Assembly (NCBI RefSeq): GCF_028680575.1
Contig: NZ_JAPCKI010000001.1
Location: 248,001 to 312,000, forward strand
Direction: 5' to 3'
Length of the DNA: 64,000 nt
Source: Acidovorax benzenivorans
GTDB lineage: Bacteria; Pseudomonadota; Gammaproteobacteria; Burkholderiales; Burkholderiaceae_C
Of the stretch, positions 16,906 through 26,159 are shown one piece after another. Under the pieces are notes generated by a model. That model saw only the letters and a program-made list of their open reading frames with translations. It was not told the DNA's origin and made no database searches. The position numbers and the translations under genes were made by a program. How positions within the stretch are numbered: position 1 is the stretch's first letter; each line of letters opens with the position of its first letter.

Positions 16906-18902
16906 CACGCTGCCACTTCGCCTTCTGCCTTGGCAGGCAAAACCGGTGCCACGGCAAACTCCCTGAACCCACCCTTTTTCAAATGCACCATCAGCAGCGA
17001 GATCGATGCGGGTGTGATGCCCGTGATGCGCGAGGCATGGCCCAGAGTTTCGGGCCGGTGGCGGCTGAGCACCTGGCGTGCCTCGATGCTCAAGGCCGTG
17101 ACCTGCATGTAGTCCAGGTCGGGTGGCAAGCGCAGTTTTTCAAAATGTGCGGCGCGTTCCACCTCGTCCTTCTGACGGTCGATGTAGCCCGAATACTTGG
17201 CCGCAATCTCCACCTGCTCCACCACAGGCTCGCTCAAGGGCCCCAGCGTTTCACGTGAAACATCATTGGACGCGTATTTACCGTCATCCATGGACATCAG
17301 GTTGGCGTAGCTCACATCCGGGCGGCGCAGCAACTCGAACAGGTTGTATTCGTGCTCGATGCTCTTGCCCAACACCCGCTCGGACTCCGCCGCAGGCAGG
17401 CTGCGCGGATTCACCCAGGTAGCTTTCAGGCGTTCTGTTTCACGTGAAACCGCATCGCGTTTGCGGCTGAAGGCGTCCCAGCGCGCATCGTCCACCAACC
17501 CCATGCGGCGCCCTGCTTCGGTCAGGCGCATGTCGGCATTGTCCTCGCGCAGCTGCAGGCGGAACTCCGCCCGGCTGGTGAACATGCGGTAGGGCTCGGT
17601 CACGCCCTTGGTGATCAGGTCGTCCACCAGCACGCCCAGGTAGGCCTCGTCGCGGCCCGGCAGCCACGCGGCTTCGCCACGGCATTGCAGCGCAGCGTTG
17701 ATACCCGCGAACAGGCCCTGGGCCGCTGCCTCTTCATAGCCCGTGGTTCCGTTGATCTGCCCAGCAAAGAACAGGCCCTGGATCTGCCGCGTCTCAAAGC
17801 TGCTCTTGAGCGAGCGGGGGTCAAAGTAGTCGTATTCAATGGCGTAGCCGGGGCGCAGGATGTGCGCGTTCTCCAGCCCAGGCATGCTGCGCACCAGGTC
17901 GTACTGGATGTCGAACGGCAGGCTGGTGCTGATGCCATTGGGGTAGAACTCGTGCGTGGTCAGCCCTTCGGGTTCCAGAAAGATCTGGTGGCTGTCCTTG
18001 TCCGCAAAGCGGTTGATCTTGTCTTCCACACTCGGGCAGTAGCGCGGCCCCACGCCTTCGATCTTGCCGGTGAACATGGGGCTGCGGTCAAATCCGCTGC
18101 GGATGATCTCGTGCGTGCGCTCGTTGGTGTGGGTGATCCAGCAGGGCATTTGTTTCGGGTGCATGGCCGCCCCTCCGTACGCATGCGCCATGAAGCTGAA
18201 CACCGGCACCGTGCCCTCGTTCACACCACCGGGCATGCCGTCGCCGGGCTGCTCGGTGCACTTGGAGAAGTCGATACTCCGCCCGTCCAGCCGGGGTGGC
18301 GTGCCGGTTTTCAGGCGTCCCTGGGGCAGCTTCAGCTCCTTCAGGCGCGCCGATAACGACACGGCGGGCGGGTCCCCTGCCCGGCCTGCGGCGTAGTTGT
18401 TCAGCCCCACATGGATCTTGCCATCCAGGAAGGTCCCGGCCGTCAGCACCACCGTACGGCTGCGAAAGCGGATGCCAACCTGCGTGACGGCGCCCACCAC
18501 ACGGTCCCCCTCCACCATCAGGTCGTCCACCGCCTGCTGGAACAGCCACAGGTTGGGCTGGTTCTCCAGCATGCGGCGGATGGCGGCCTTGTACAAAATG
18601 CGGTCGGCCTGCGCCCGCGTAGCGCGCACCGCAGGGCCTTTGGAGCTGTTGAGAATGCGGAACTGGATACCGCCCTCGTCCGTGGCCAGCGCCATGGCAC
18701 CACCCAGTGCATCCACCTCTTTCACCAGGTGGCCCTTGCCAATGCCGCCGATGCTGGGGTTGCAGCTCATCTGCCCCAGCGTCTCGATGTTGTGGGTCAG
18801 CAGCAGCGTTTTGCTGCCCATGCGCGCAGCGGCCAGCGCGGCCTCGGTGCCTGCATGGCCACCGCCGACAACGATCACATCAAATTCCTGGGGGTACAAC
18901 AT
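16905..18902 (-). CDS. mnmG: tRNA uridine-5-carboxymethylaminomethyl modification enzyme MnmG (GidA)
   Basis: FAD-dependent tRNA-modifying enzyme of 665 residues. With MnmE it forms the 5-carboxymethylaminomethyl group on the wobble uridine of several tRNAs. [20 protein letters not shown] at the N terminus is the FAD dinucleotide-binding motif, and [18 protein letters not shown] follows; later segments ([35 protein letters not shown]) are strongly family-typical. Start at ATG 18902; a longer frame reaches 19199 but is not conserved-looking. Two parS sites lie inside the gene, each translated as VSRET. Stop overlaps the rsmG start (TGATG). Confidence 0.97.
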   Translation of the reverse strand: MLYPQEFDVIVVGGGHAGTEAALAAARMGSKTLLLTHNIETLGQMSCNPSIGGIGKGHLVKEVDALGGAMALATDEGGIQFRILNSSKGPAVRATRAQADRILYKAAIRRMLENQPNLWLFQQAVDDLMVEGDRVVGAVTQVGIRFRSRTVVLTAGTFLDGKIHVGLNNYAAGRAGDPPAVSLSARLKELKLPQGRLKTGTPPRLDGRSIDFSKCTEQPGDGMPGGVNEGTVPVFSFMAHAYGGAAMHPKQMPCWITHTNERTHEIIRSGFDRSPMFTGKIEGVGPRYCPSVEDKINRFADKDSHQIFLEPEGLTTHEFYPNGISTSLPFDIQYDLVRSMPGLENAHILRPGYAIEYDYFDPRSLKSSFETRQIQGLFFAGQINGTTGYEEAAAQGLFAGINAALQCRGEAAWLPGRDEAYLGVLVDDLITKGVTEPYRMFTSRAEFRLQLREDNADMRLTEAGRRMGLVDDARWDAFSRKRDAVSRETERLKATWVNPRSLPAAESERVLGKSIEHEYNLFELLRRPDVSYANLMSMDDGKYASNDVSRETLGPLSEPVVEQVEIAAKYSGYIDRQKDEVERAAHFEKLRLPPDLDYMQVTALSIEARQVLSRHRPETLGHASRITGITPASISLLMVHLKKGGFREFAVAPVLPAKAEGEVAA
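17247..17262. other. parS: parS site 2 (inside mnmG)
   Basis: CGTTTCACGTGAAACA; core GTTTCACGTGAAAC is a perfect 14-bp palindrome. Read as VSRET in MnmG. Confidence 0.9.
17436..17451. other. parS: parS site 3 (inside mnmG)
   Basis: TGTTTCACGTGAAACC; core GTTTCACGTGAAAC is a perfect palindrome. Read as VSRET in MnmG, 189 bp from parS site 2. Confidence 0.9.
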
Positions 18903-19116
18903 GGGGTGCTCCGGGGCCGCGCGGGCCCGACATTCAAAACCGTCCGCCACCCTGCGATGGCCAGAGGATGGCCAGCCGCACGGGAGCGGGCTGCACCACC
19001 ACCGGTCAAGCGAAGTGGCAGGGGTGCAAGGGAAAACCCACGATTTTCCCACCTTTGCATGCTTTTTGTGCAAAGCCCTGCCCGCAGCGCAACCGCCTCC
19101 TCCCTGCCCCGGCATC

Positions 19117-19132
19117 TGTTCCACGTGAAACA
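19117..19132. other. parS: parS site 4 (upstream of mnmG)
   Basis: TGTTCCACGTGAAACA, identical to site 1, in the intergenic region between mnmG and the FMN reductase gene. Confidence 0.9.
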
Positions 19133-19198
19133 AACACCCGCCAATGCACAAGGAGGCGGCGGCAGCTTGCAGTATTCCTGCCCCGGCTTTGTGCTTCA

Positions 19199-19801
19199 AT
19201 GGCCCGCATGACCCAACTCCTCATCTTTGCGGGCAGCACCCGCCAGCAGTCCTTCAACCGCAAACTGGCCCACGCCACCGCCGCCATCGCGCGCGACGCG
19301 GGCGCACAGGTCACGCTGCTGGAGCTGTCCGACTTCAACATCCCGCTGTACAACGCCGACCTCGAAGCCCAGGGCACACCGGCCGACGTGATCCGGCTCA
19401 AGGAGGTACTGTGGCAGCACCCGGCCTGGATCATCTGCTCGCCCGAGTACAACGGCAGCTACACCGCCCTGCTCAAGAACACCATCGACTGGGCCTCCAG
19501 CCCCGTCAAGGGCAACCCCGACTGGCAGGACGGTGGCAAGAGCTTTCGCGGCAAGGTCGTGGGCATGCTGAGTGCCTCGCCCGGCGCCCTGGGCGGCCTG
19601 CGCTCGCAAAGCCACCTGGCCCCCCTGCTCATCAACGCCGAATGCTGGCTGGCACCCAAGGCGTTTGCGCTGGGCTCGGCCGGCAGCGCGTTTGACGACA
19701 ACGGCGCCCTCCTCCAGCAAACCCACAGCGACCGCGTGCGCGCCGTGGTGGACCAGGTGCTATGGGCGGCCAGCCGCCTGCAGCCCGCTGCCGGTCAATA
19801 A
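19199..19801 (+). CDS. NADPH-dependent FMN reductase family protein
   Basis: Flavodoxin-like protein of 200 residues. [18 protein letters not shown] (G-S-x-R) is the FMN phosphate-binding loop and [18 protein letters not shown] is the second FMN-contact region, as in NADPH-dependent FMN reductases and quinone reductases. Starts at 19199 or 19208 (both ATG). It is divergent from mnmG, with parS site 4 between them. The next gene, a Cys-cluster protein, begins 16 bp later and is probably in the same transcript. Confidence 0.87.
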   Translation: MARMTQLLIFAGSTRQQSFNRKLAHATAAIARDAGAQVTLLELSDFNIPLYNADLEAQGTPADVIRLKEVLWQHPAWIICSPEYNGSYTALLKNTIDWASSPVKGNPDWQDGGKSFRGKVVGMLSASPGALGGLRSQSHLAPLLINAECWLAPKAFALGSAGSAFDDNGALLQQTHSDRVRAVVDQVLWAASRLQPAAGQ

Positions 19802-19817
19802 GTAAGGCGGCCTGCCC

Positions 19818-20084
19818 ATGGACTGCCGCCCCGGCTGCGGCGCCTGCTGCACCGCCCCCTCGATCAGCTCGCCCATTCCGGGCATGCCGCTGGGCAAACC
19901 TGCGGGGGTGCGGTGCATCCAACTGGGGGACGATGCGCGCTGCCGCATCTTTGGGCAGCCGGAGCGCCCAGCGGTGTGTGGGGGGCTGATGCCGTCTGCC
20001 GAGATGTGCGGCACGAGCAACGCACATGCCATGCAGTATCTGGCGCGGCTGGAGTGGCTCACACAGCCAGGACCCAGCCTGTAG
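19818..20084 (+). CDS. YkgJ-family cysteine-cluster protein
   Basis: Small protein of 88 residues. The N terminus [15 protein letters not shown] holds four Cys, and [20 protein letters not shown] and [14 protein letters not shown] hold four more, the typical eight-Cys pattern of YkgJ/CxxCxxCC family proteins that probably bind Zn or Fe-S. Starts 16 bp after the flavin reductase. Function unknown. Confidence 0.85.
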   Translation: MDCRPGCGACCTAPSISSPIPGMPLGKPAGVRCIQLGDDARCRIFGQPERPAVCGGLMPSAEMCGTSNAHAMQYLARLEWLTQPGPSL

Positions 20085-20248
20085 CCTGTCATGCGGGGGC
20101 GCACCTGCGCTGCACGCCAGGCACCGGCCGGGGCTCTCCAGCCTCGGCGGCCCCACGGCGAAAACGGTGGGCGCCCGTCGACACCCTTCACCCCCTTTCA
20201 CCTGGCCCCAGCGTGAGTCCCGGGAGCATTGCAGGTGCTTCAAGGCAC

Positions 20249-20301
20249 AAATAGGCCTCTAGCGCTAGTGCAACATGCGCCAGCAGCTATCAAAATAGTA
20301 G
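20249..20301. repeat. Dispersed repeat family A, copy 3
   Basis: Inverted copy: AATAGGCCTCTAGCGCTAG, a short spacer, then GCGCCAGCAGCTATCAAAAT. It lies just before the ECF41 promoter of the sigma gene. Confidence 0.65.
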
Positions 20302-20318
20302 TCTGCAAGCAAGAGCGC

Positions 20319-20345
20319 TGTCACAAACCGCAGGCGTGCGCCGTC
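20319..20345 (+). promoter_or_regulatory. ECF41-type promoter of the sigma factor gene
   Basis: TGTCACA at 20319-20325, 16 bases, then CGTC at 20342-20345. This is the bipartite motif published for ECF41 sigma factors and is exactly repeated upstream of the partner gene. The predicted start is about 30 bases before ATG 20383. Confidence 0.85.
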
Positions 20346-20382
20346 TGTGCTTCACTGAAAGCACTCCACCGCCTCCACCACC

Positions 20383-21264
20383 ATGACAACCACTGCCGCC
20401 GACCCTTTCACCACCCTGCGCCCCCGCCTCTTCGGCATTGCCTACCGCATGCTGGGCGTGCGGGCCGATGCCGAGGACGTGCTGCAGGACGCCTGGCTGC
20501 GCTGGAGCCGCACCGACATCAACGCCCTACAGTCGGCCGAGGCCTGGCTGGTGACCATCGTCACGCGCCTGTCCATCGACCGGCTGCGCGCGCTCAAGGC
20601 CGAGCGCGAGGCCTATGTGGGCTGGTGGCTGCCCGAGCCGCTGGTGGAGCTGGATACGCAAACGCCCGAGTCGGCGGCCGAGCTGGCGGGTGAGCTGTCG
20701 GTGGCCTTCCTGTACGTGCTGGAGCGGCTGGGGCCCGAAGAGCGCGCGGCCTTTTTGCTGCGCCAGGTGTTTGACTATGACTACCCCGACATCGCCGCGC
20801 AGCTGGGCAAAACGGAGGCTAGCTGCCGCCAGATGGTGCACCGCGCCAGCGAGCGCGTGCAGCAGGCGCGCACGCGCTTTGAGGTGCCGCAGGCAGTGCA
20901 CCACCAGCTGCTGCAACGCTTCATGAACGCCGCCCAGAGCGGCGACCGCTACGCCATCCAGGCCCTGCTGAGCGAAGACGCCCAGCTCATCGGCGACGGC
21001 GGCGGCATCGTGCCCTCGTTCCCCAAGCCGCTGGTGGGGCCGTTTCGCATCACCAACCTGTACTGGGCGCTGTTCCGCCGCCTGGGTGCGCAGGTGGTGT
21101 ACCGCATGGTGCTCATCAACGGCGAGCCGGGCCTGCTGCGCTACGTGGACGGGCGCATCGAGTCGGCCCAGGCGTTTGTGACGGATGGCGAGCACATCGT
21201 GGCCATCTACACCGTACGCAACCCGGACAAGCTGGCGAGCATCCCGGCCACGCTGTCGCAATGA
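20383..21264 (+). CDS. sigJ: ECF41-family RNA polymerase sigma factor (SigJ-like)
   Basis: Sigma factor of 293 residues. Region 2 (residues 10-75) includes RLFGIAYRMLGVRADAEDVL and DAWLRW; region 4 (about 115-165) includes DIAAQLGKTEASCRQMVHRA. The C-terminal SnoaL-like extension (residues 175-293) contains DGGGIVPSFPKPLVG and a late RNPDKLAS, close to the DGGGK and NPDKL motifs that mark ECF41 sigma factors and tune their activity without a dedicated anti-sigma factor. A TGTCACA-N16-CGTC promoter precedes the gene, suggesting autoregulation. Partner gene is at 21434. Confidence 0.93.
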   Translation: MTTTAADPFTTLRPRLFGIAYRMLGVRADAEDVLQDAWLRWSRTDINALQSAEAWLVTIVTRLSIDRLRALKAEREAYVGWWLPEPLVELDTQTPESAAELAGELSVAFLYVLERLGPEERAAFLLRQVFDYDYPDIAAQLGKTEASCRQMVHRASERVQQARTRFEVPQAVHHQLLQRFMNAAQSGDRYAIQALLSEDAQLIGDGGGIVPSFPKPLVGPFRITNLYWALFRRLGAQVVYRMVLINGEPGLLRYVDGRIESAQAFVTDGEHIVAIYTVRNPDKLASIPATLSQ

Positions 21265-21324
21265 CTGAATGGCGCCGCTCGCCCAAGCCACCGCGCGCGG
21301 GCGGCTGAAAAAACACAGGCGCCC

Positions 21325-21351
21325 TGTCACAACCCGGCAGGGCGCGGCGTC
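21325..21351 (+). promoter_or_regulatory. ECF41-type promoter of the carboxymuconolactone decarboxylase-family gene
   Basis: TGTCACA (21325-21331), 16 bases, CGTC (21348-21351), the same motif and spacing as upstream of the sigma gene. The -35 lies inside the loop of an inverted repeat, GCGCCCTG and CAGGGCGC, which might also end the sigma transcript. Confidence 0.85.
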
Positions 21352-21433
21352 TTGAAGGGTAGGAAGACGGCAACACACGCACGCCGTCTTTCACACCCGT
21401 GTTCAACCCATTGCCATGACCCAGGAGTTCTCC

Positions 21434-21889
21434 ATGTCACAACACAGCGCCCGCCTGCCCTACCACCAGCTCTCGTCCAAGGCCTTCATGGGCCTGGTCA
21501 ACGTCTCTGAAACCATCAAGAAAGGCCCCCTGGGCACACGCCTGGCCGAGCTGGTCTTCTTGCGCGTCTCGCAGATCAACGGCTGCGCCTATTGCATGGA
21601 CATGCATTGGAGCGCGCTCGTCAAGGACGGCGCCGACCCACGCCACCTCAATGCCGTGGCCGGCTGGCGCGAGGCACCGTTCTTCAGCGAGCGCGAACGC
21701 GCCGCCTTCCGCTGGGCCGAGATCATCACCGCCACGCCCCACAGCGATGCGAGCGATGACGAGTACACCAAGCTGAAGGCCCTGTTCTCCGACGCGGAAA
21801 TTTCCGACCTGGGATTTGCCATTGCGGTGATCAACGCCTGGAACCTGCTGAACGCGGGCATGCGCGCACCGATTCCGCAGGCCGGTTGA
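21434..21889 (+). CDS. Carboxymuconolactone decarboxylase-family protein (AhpD-like), ECF41 target
   Basis: Protein of 151 residues. NGCAYCMDMHWSALVKDG holds the Cys-x-x-Cys plus downstream His of AhpD/carboxymuconolactone-decarboxylase domains, pointing to redox activity (peroxidase-like). CAGGAG seven bases upstream favours ATG 21434 over an in-frame ATG at 21416. It sits directly after the ECF41 sigma gene behind an identical promoter, the classic arrangement in which the CMD-family gene is the main target. Exact substrate unknown. Confidence 0.9.
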   Translation: MSQHSARLPYHQLSSKAFMGLVNVSETIKKGPLGTRLAELVFLRVSQINGCAYCMDMHWSALVKDGADPRHLNAVAGWREAPFFSERERAAFRWAEIITATPHSDASDDEYTKLKALFSDAEISDLGFAIAVINAWNLLNAGMRAPIPQAG

Positions 21890-21900
21890 CCGCTGGCGGG

Positions 21901-21931
21901 CACGGGCCGATGAAGGACACGTCGGCCCGTG
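21901..21931 (+). terminator. Hairpin after the carboxymuconolactone decarboxylase-family gene
   Basis: Perfect 10-bp stem CACGGGCCGA/TCGGCCCGTG with an 11-base loop, starting 11 bp after the stop codon. No T run follows, so terminator function is only likely. Confidence 0.5.
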
Positions 21932-21999
21932 GGTCCGGCCACAGGGGGTGGCATCACAAAATTAAGTAAAAATGGCCGGTTTCTCCCATGGGTTATGCC

Positions 22000-22022
22000 T
22001 TTATTGCTATCAATATAGAAGC
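22000..22022. repeat. Possible partial repeat family A copy
   Basis: TTTATTGCTATCAATATAGA resembles one edge of family A; the rest is absent or decayed. Low confidence. Confidence 0.3.
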
Positions 22023-22128
22023 AACAAACACCCCACACCAGGCCCCAGGTGTAGCCTGCCTGACAGACCCGGCGGCGGCCCCACCCTACAGTGGTGTCTT
22101 CCCACCCCACAACAACGGAGACACCACC

Positions 22129-22902
22129 ATGCTCAACATCCCCTCGCTGCAGGGCAGCGTCAGCCCCGAAGAATGGCAGCTGCGCTGCGACCTGGCCGCG
22201 TGCTACCGGCTCGTCGCGCTGTACGGCTGGAGCGACTTGGTCTTCACCCACATCAGCGCCAAGCTGCCCGAATCGGTGTCGGGGCCGGGTGAGCACCATT
22301 TCCTCATCAACCCCTACGGCCTCATGTTCGACGAGATCACGGCGTCGAGCCTGATCAAGGTGGACATGGCGTGCAACAAGCTGCATGACTCGCCCTTCCC
22401 GGTGAACCCGGCGGGCTTCGTCATCCACAGCGCCGTGCACGAGGCACGGCCCGAGGCAGGCTGCGTGCTGCACACCCACACGCGTGCCGGTGTGGCCGTC
22501 AGCGCGCAAAAGGGCGGCGTGCAGCCCATCAGCCAGCAAAGCACCTTTGTGTTGGGCTCGCTGGCGTACCACGAGTACGAGGGCGTGGCCTTCCGCGACG
22601 AAGAAAAGCCGCGCCTGCAGGCCGACCTGGGCGAGGCCAACTTCCTCATGCTTCGCAACCATGGGCTTCTCACCGTGGGCAAGACCATTGCCGACGCCTT
22701 CCTGTCCATGTACACCTTCGAGAACACCTGCCGCATCCAGATCGACGCGCAGGCCGGTGGCGAACTCACCCAGGTCAACCCCCAGATCGTGAGCGGCGTG
22801 GCCCAGGCCATGCGCGTGCAGACCGGCGGCCTGGGCGGTGCGTTTGCCTGGCCTGCGCTGCTGCGCAAGGTGCAGCGCGACCTGCCAGGCTACGACAGCT
22901 AA
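22129..22902 (+). CDS. Class II aldolase/adducin-family protein
   Basis: Protein of 257 residues in the class II aldolase/adducin family. Zinc ligands are visible in VLHTHTRAGVAVSAQKGG (H-x-H) and LRNHGLLTVGKTIADAF (His); the acid is plausible in QADLGEANF. Members act as L-ribulose-5-phosphate epimerases or fuculose-phosphate aldolases, or remain uncharacterised; this one belongs to the commoner uncharacterised branch. ATG 22129 with a GGAG nine bases upstream is the start. Next to a GST gene. Confidence 0.85.
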   Translation: MLNIPSLQGSVSPEEWQLRCDLAACYRLVALYGWSDLVFTHISAKLPESVSGPGEHHFLINPYGLMFDEITASSLIKVDMACNKLHDSPFPVNPAGFVIHSAVHEARPEAGCVLHTHTRAGVAVSAQKGGVQPISQQSTFVLGSLAYHEYEGVAFRDEEKPRLQADLGEANFLMLRNHGLLTVGKTIADAFLSMYTFENTCRIQIDAQAGGELTQVNPQIVSGVAQAMRVQTGGLGGAFAWPALLRKVQRDLPGYDS

Positions 22903-23018
22903 CGCGGCACATCCACGCGGCACCACACAGCGGACGCCGGGGTGGTGCCCCGGCGCCTGCAAGAACCCGGTACAGCGCATAGCATCGGCGGTTTTCGACC
23001 GTTTTCAAGGACCGACCC

Positions 23019-23627
23019 ATGAAGCTCTACTACTCCCCCGGCGCTTGCTCCCTGTCTCCCCACATCGCCCTGCAAGAGGCCGGCCTGGCCTACACCCCCG
23101 TGCTGGCCAGCACCAAGAGCCACAAGCTGCAGGACGGCACCGACTACTACACCATCAATGCGCTGGGCTACGTGCCCGTGCTGGAGCTGGACAACGGCGA
23201 GCGCCTGCGCGAAGGCCCGGCCATCGTGCAATACATTGCCGACCAGGTGCCCGACAAGCAACTGGCCCCCGCCAACGGCACCCTGGCACGCTACCGCCTG
23301 CAGGAGTGGCTGACCTTCATCGGCACCGAGCTGCACAAGGGCTTCAGCCCCCTGTTCAACCCCGCCACGCCTGAGGACTACAAGCCGCTGGTGCGCGAGC
23401 GGCTGCTGCAGCGCCTGCAGTGGGTGGATGGCCAGCTCGCCGGCAAGCAGTACCTGATGGGCGACCCGTTCACCGTGGCCGACGGCTACCTGTTCACCGT
23501 GACCAACTGGACCAAGCCCACTAACCTGGACATCTCAGGCCTGGCGAATCTGGCGGCCTACCGCGAGCGTGTAGGTGCGCGCCCTGCGGTGCAGGCGGCC
23601 ATGAAGGCCGAAGGCCTGCTGAAGTAA
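23019..23627 (+). CDS. gstA: Glutathione S-transferase, GstA type
   Basis: Cytosolic glutathione transferase of 202 residues. The thioredoxin-like N domain begins MKLYYSPGACSLSPHIALQE, with the beta-class Tyr5/Cys10-type arrangement near the glutathione site. NALGYVPVLELDNGERLREG contains the cis-Pro loop. The helical C domain carries GDPFTVADGYLF, the family N-capping box. Conjugates glutathione to electrophiles. Ends 2 bp from the convergent MFS gene. Confidence 0.93.
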   Translation: MKLYYSPGACSLSPHIALQEAGLAYTPVLASTKSHKLQDGTDYYTINALGYVPVLELDNGERLREGPAIVQYIADQVPDKQLAPANGTLARYRLQEWLTFIGTELHKGFSPLFNPATPEDYKPLVRERLLQRLQWVDGQLAGKQYLMGDPFTVADGYLFTVTNWTKPTNLDISGLANLAAYRERVGARPAVQAAMKAEGLLK

Positions 23628-23629
23628 GG

Positions 23630-24856
23630 CTACAGCGGCTTCTGCCGCCACGCCACCAGCGCCCCCACCCACAACGCGCAGGCCGAGAACACCAGCCCGC
23701 GCGCCAAGCCGCCAGGGCCATCGGCGATCCAGCCAACCACCGTGGGCCCCACGATCTGCCCGGCCGCAAACACGATGGTGAACGCACTGATGCCGCTGGC
23801 CCACAGCGCCAGCGGCAGGTTGTGCCGCACCAGCGCCGTGGTGGAGGCCACCACCGACAGGAACACCCCGCCAAACAGCAGCCCCGAGGCCAGCACCACC
23901 GGCCAGGCCCCCGTGATAGCTGGCAGGATAGTGGCCACGCCCAGCAGCGCATTGAGCCGCGCCAGCGCCTCGCCGCCCCGGCTGCGGTCCAACAGCCCGG
24001 CCCAGATGCGCGACGACAGCACCACGGCCAGCCCCAGCAGGGCATAGAACAGCGTCACCTCGCCCGCACCACGGCCCTGCTCGCGCAGCAGCGCCACCAC
24101 AAACGTCATGTAGCCGATGTAGCCCACCCCAAACAGGCCATAACCCAACAGCGCAGGGGCAAGGGCCTGCCAGCGCACCCGTTCGGGCACTGCAGCCGCC
24201 GGTGTGGTCCCGGATGCGGCGGCCACAGGCGCAGCCAACCCGTTCAACACCCGCGCGGGCCACAGCAGCGCCGCCGTGGCCGCCACGCAGGCCAGCGCCA
24301 GCGCCCACCAGGCCCAGGTCCAACTGTGGGGCGCTGGTGCTACCGCCAGCACCGCAGGCACCAGCAAGGCCGACAGGCTGATGCCCCAGCCCGTGCCGCC
24401 GTAGTACAGGCCCAGCAGCAAACCACTGCGCCCCGGCACCTGGGCGCCCAGCCGCGCCGCCAGCAGGCCACCCGCAATGAACACCAGTGCACTGGCCCCA
24501 CCGGCCAGCAAGCGTTGCACCAGCAGGGGCGCCGCCTGCGTGAAAAAGCCGCTCAGGCCCATGAACACCGTGGCCATCACCGCGCCAGCCACCAGCACCG
24601 CCCCCGGTGCCACACGCCGCAACAGCAAGGGCGTGGCCAGAGCCCCCAGCAGATAGCCCAGCGCGTTCACCGTGTTCATGCCGCCCGCCAGCGTGTACGA
24701 CCAGCCCAGGTCTTCACGCATGGGTGGCAGCAGCAAGGCATACGCAAACCGTGTGATGCCCAACGAGATGGCCGCGCCCATCGACAAGGCCACGGCCAGC
24801 CACAGGCTGCGCAAAGGGGAGACGGGGTGCGGGGCGACAGGTGGTGGCGAAGGCAT
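23630..24856 (-). CDS. YbfB/YjiJ-family MFS transporter
   Basis: Integral membrane protein of 408 residues with about twelve hydrophobic segments. The start GAAISLGITRFAYALLLPPM and GMNTVNALGYLLG are characteristic of the YbfB/YjiJ branch of the MFS. Start at ATG 24856 (MPSPPPVAP); upstream in-frame starts reach 24913. Divergent from an old-yellow-enzyme gene. Substrate unknown. Confidence 0.88.
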   Translation of the reverse strand: MPSPPPVAPHPVSPLRSLWLAVALSMGAAISLGITRFAYALLLPPMREDLGWSYTLAGGMNTVNALGYLLGALATPLLLRRVAPGAVLVAGAVMATVFMGLSGFFTQAAPLLVQRLLAGGASALVFIAGGLLAARLGAQVPGRSGLLLGLYYGGTGWGISLSALLVPAVLAVAPAPHSWTWAWWALALACVAATAALLWPARVLNGLAAPVAAASGTTPAAAVPERVRWQALAPALLGYGLFGVGYIGYMTFVVALLREQGRGAGEVTLFYALLGLAVVLSSRIWAGLLDRSRGGEALARLNALLGVATILPAITGAWPVVLASGLLFGGVFLSVVASTTALVRHNLPLALWASGISAFTIVFAAGQIVGPTVVGWIADGPGGLARGLVFSACALWVGALVAWRQKPL

Positions 24857-25017
24857 GGCGGTCCATTCTCGTGCAACCCGCGCCGAGCCGTCGCACACAC
24901 CATGAGCTAACACAAAACCTTAGCCTTTGTAGACGCGGGTGTGCTGCACGTTTTGCGCCGCAGCATTAAGCTGGAAGGCTGCTTTGTTTGCACGTACCTC
25001 TTCAGGACACCCTCACC

Positions 25018-26124
25018 ATGACCTCTTTGTTTGAAACCACCCGCGCGGGCGACCTCCAGCTGGCCAACCGCATCGCCATGGCACCGCTCACGCGCAACCG
25101 CTCGCCCGAGGCCATCCCCACCGACCTGGTCGCCACCTACTACGCGCAGCGCGCCAGCGCCGGTCTCATCATCTCCGAGGCCACGGCCATCAGCCCGCAA
25201 GCCCAGGGCTATGCCGACGTGCCCGGCCTGTACGGCACCGAACAACTCGACGGCTGGAAGAAAGTGACCCACGCCGTGCATGCAGAGGGCGGCAAGATCG
25301 TGGTGCAGCTGTGGCACGTGGGCCGCGTGTCGCACACCGACCTGCAGCCGGGCAACGCCCACCCCGTGGCCCCCTCGGCCATCCGCGCCCACACCAAGAC
25401 CGTGCTGATCAAGGACGGCGTGCCCACGTTCACCGAGACCTCGCAGCCGCGCGCGCTCGACGCCGAAGAGATCCCCGGCATCGTGCAGGACTACCGCCAC
25501 GCCGCGCGCAATGCCATTGCCTCGGGCTTTGACGGTGTGGAGATCCACGCCGCCAACGGCTACCTGATCGACCAGTTCCTCAAGACCGGAGCCAACCAGC
25601 GCACCGACGACTACGGCGGCAGCATTGCCAACCGCGCCCGCCTGCTGCTGGAAGTGACCCGCGCCATCGTCGAAGAAATCGGCGGCGGCCGCACCGGCAT
25701 CCGCCTGTCGCCCGTCACGCCCGCCAACGACATCGTGGACACCGACCCCCAGCCGCTGTTTGACCACGTGGTGCGCCAGCTCGCGCCCCTGGGCCTGGCC
25801 TACATCCACGTCATCGAAGGCGCCACCGGCGGCCCGCGCGAAGTCGAAGGCCGCCCGTTTGACTACGCCGCCCTCAAGGCCGCCTACCGCGCAGCCGGTG
25901 GCAAGGGCGCGTGGATGGTCAACAACGCCTACACCCGCGAACTGGCCGATGCGGCCCTGGCCAACGGCGCCGACATCGTGGCCTTTGGCCGCCCCTTCAT
26001 CGCCAACCCCGACCTGGTGGCGCGCCTGAAAGCCAACGCCCCGCTCAACGAAGTGAACCGGGCCACGCTGTACGGCGGCGGTGCGGAGGGGTACACGGAC
26101 TACCCGGCGCTGCAGGCGAGCTGA
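25018..26124 (+). CDS. nemA: Old-yellow-enzyme alkene reductase (NemA-like)
   Basis: FMN-dependent enoate/nitroester reductase of 368 residues. MTSLFETTRAGDLQLANRIA opens the TIM barrel, and FDGVEIHAANGYLIDQFLK, near residue 175, carries the substrate-binding residues. The HVGRVSH and DYGGS segments are typical of the family, with the flavin phosphate site in the late IVAFGRPFIANPDLV. Reduces activated alkenes with NAD(P)H, a detoxifying role. Start ATG 25018. Divergent from the MFS gene. Confidence 0.92.
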   Translation: MTSLFETTRAGDLQLANRIAMAPLTRNRSPEAIPTDLVATYYAQRASAGLIISEATAISPQAQGYADVPGLYGTEQLDGWKKVTHAVHAEGGKIVVQLWHVGRVSHTDLQPGNAHPVAPSAIRAHTKTVLIKDGVPTFTETSQPRALDAEEIPGIVQDYRHAARNAIASGFDGVEIHAANGYLIDQFLKTGANQRTDDYGGSIANRARLLLEVTRAIVEEIGGGRTGIRLSPVTPANDIVDTDPQPLFDHVVRQLAPLGLAYIHVIEGATGGPREVEGRPFDYAALKAAYRAAGGKGAWMVNNAYTRELADAALANGADIVAFGRPFIANPDLVARLKANAPLNEVNRATLYGGGAEGYTDYPALQAS

Positions 26125-26159
26125 ACACCCCCCCGCTGCGGATCTGCTCCACAACGGTG

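Noticed and set aside
25310-25325. CACGTGG sequence in the old-yellow-enzyme gene as parS
   Set aside because: Only the 6-bp core matches; the arms are coding sequence without symmetry.
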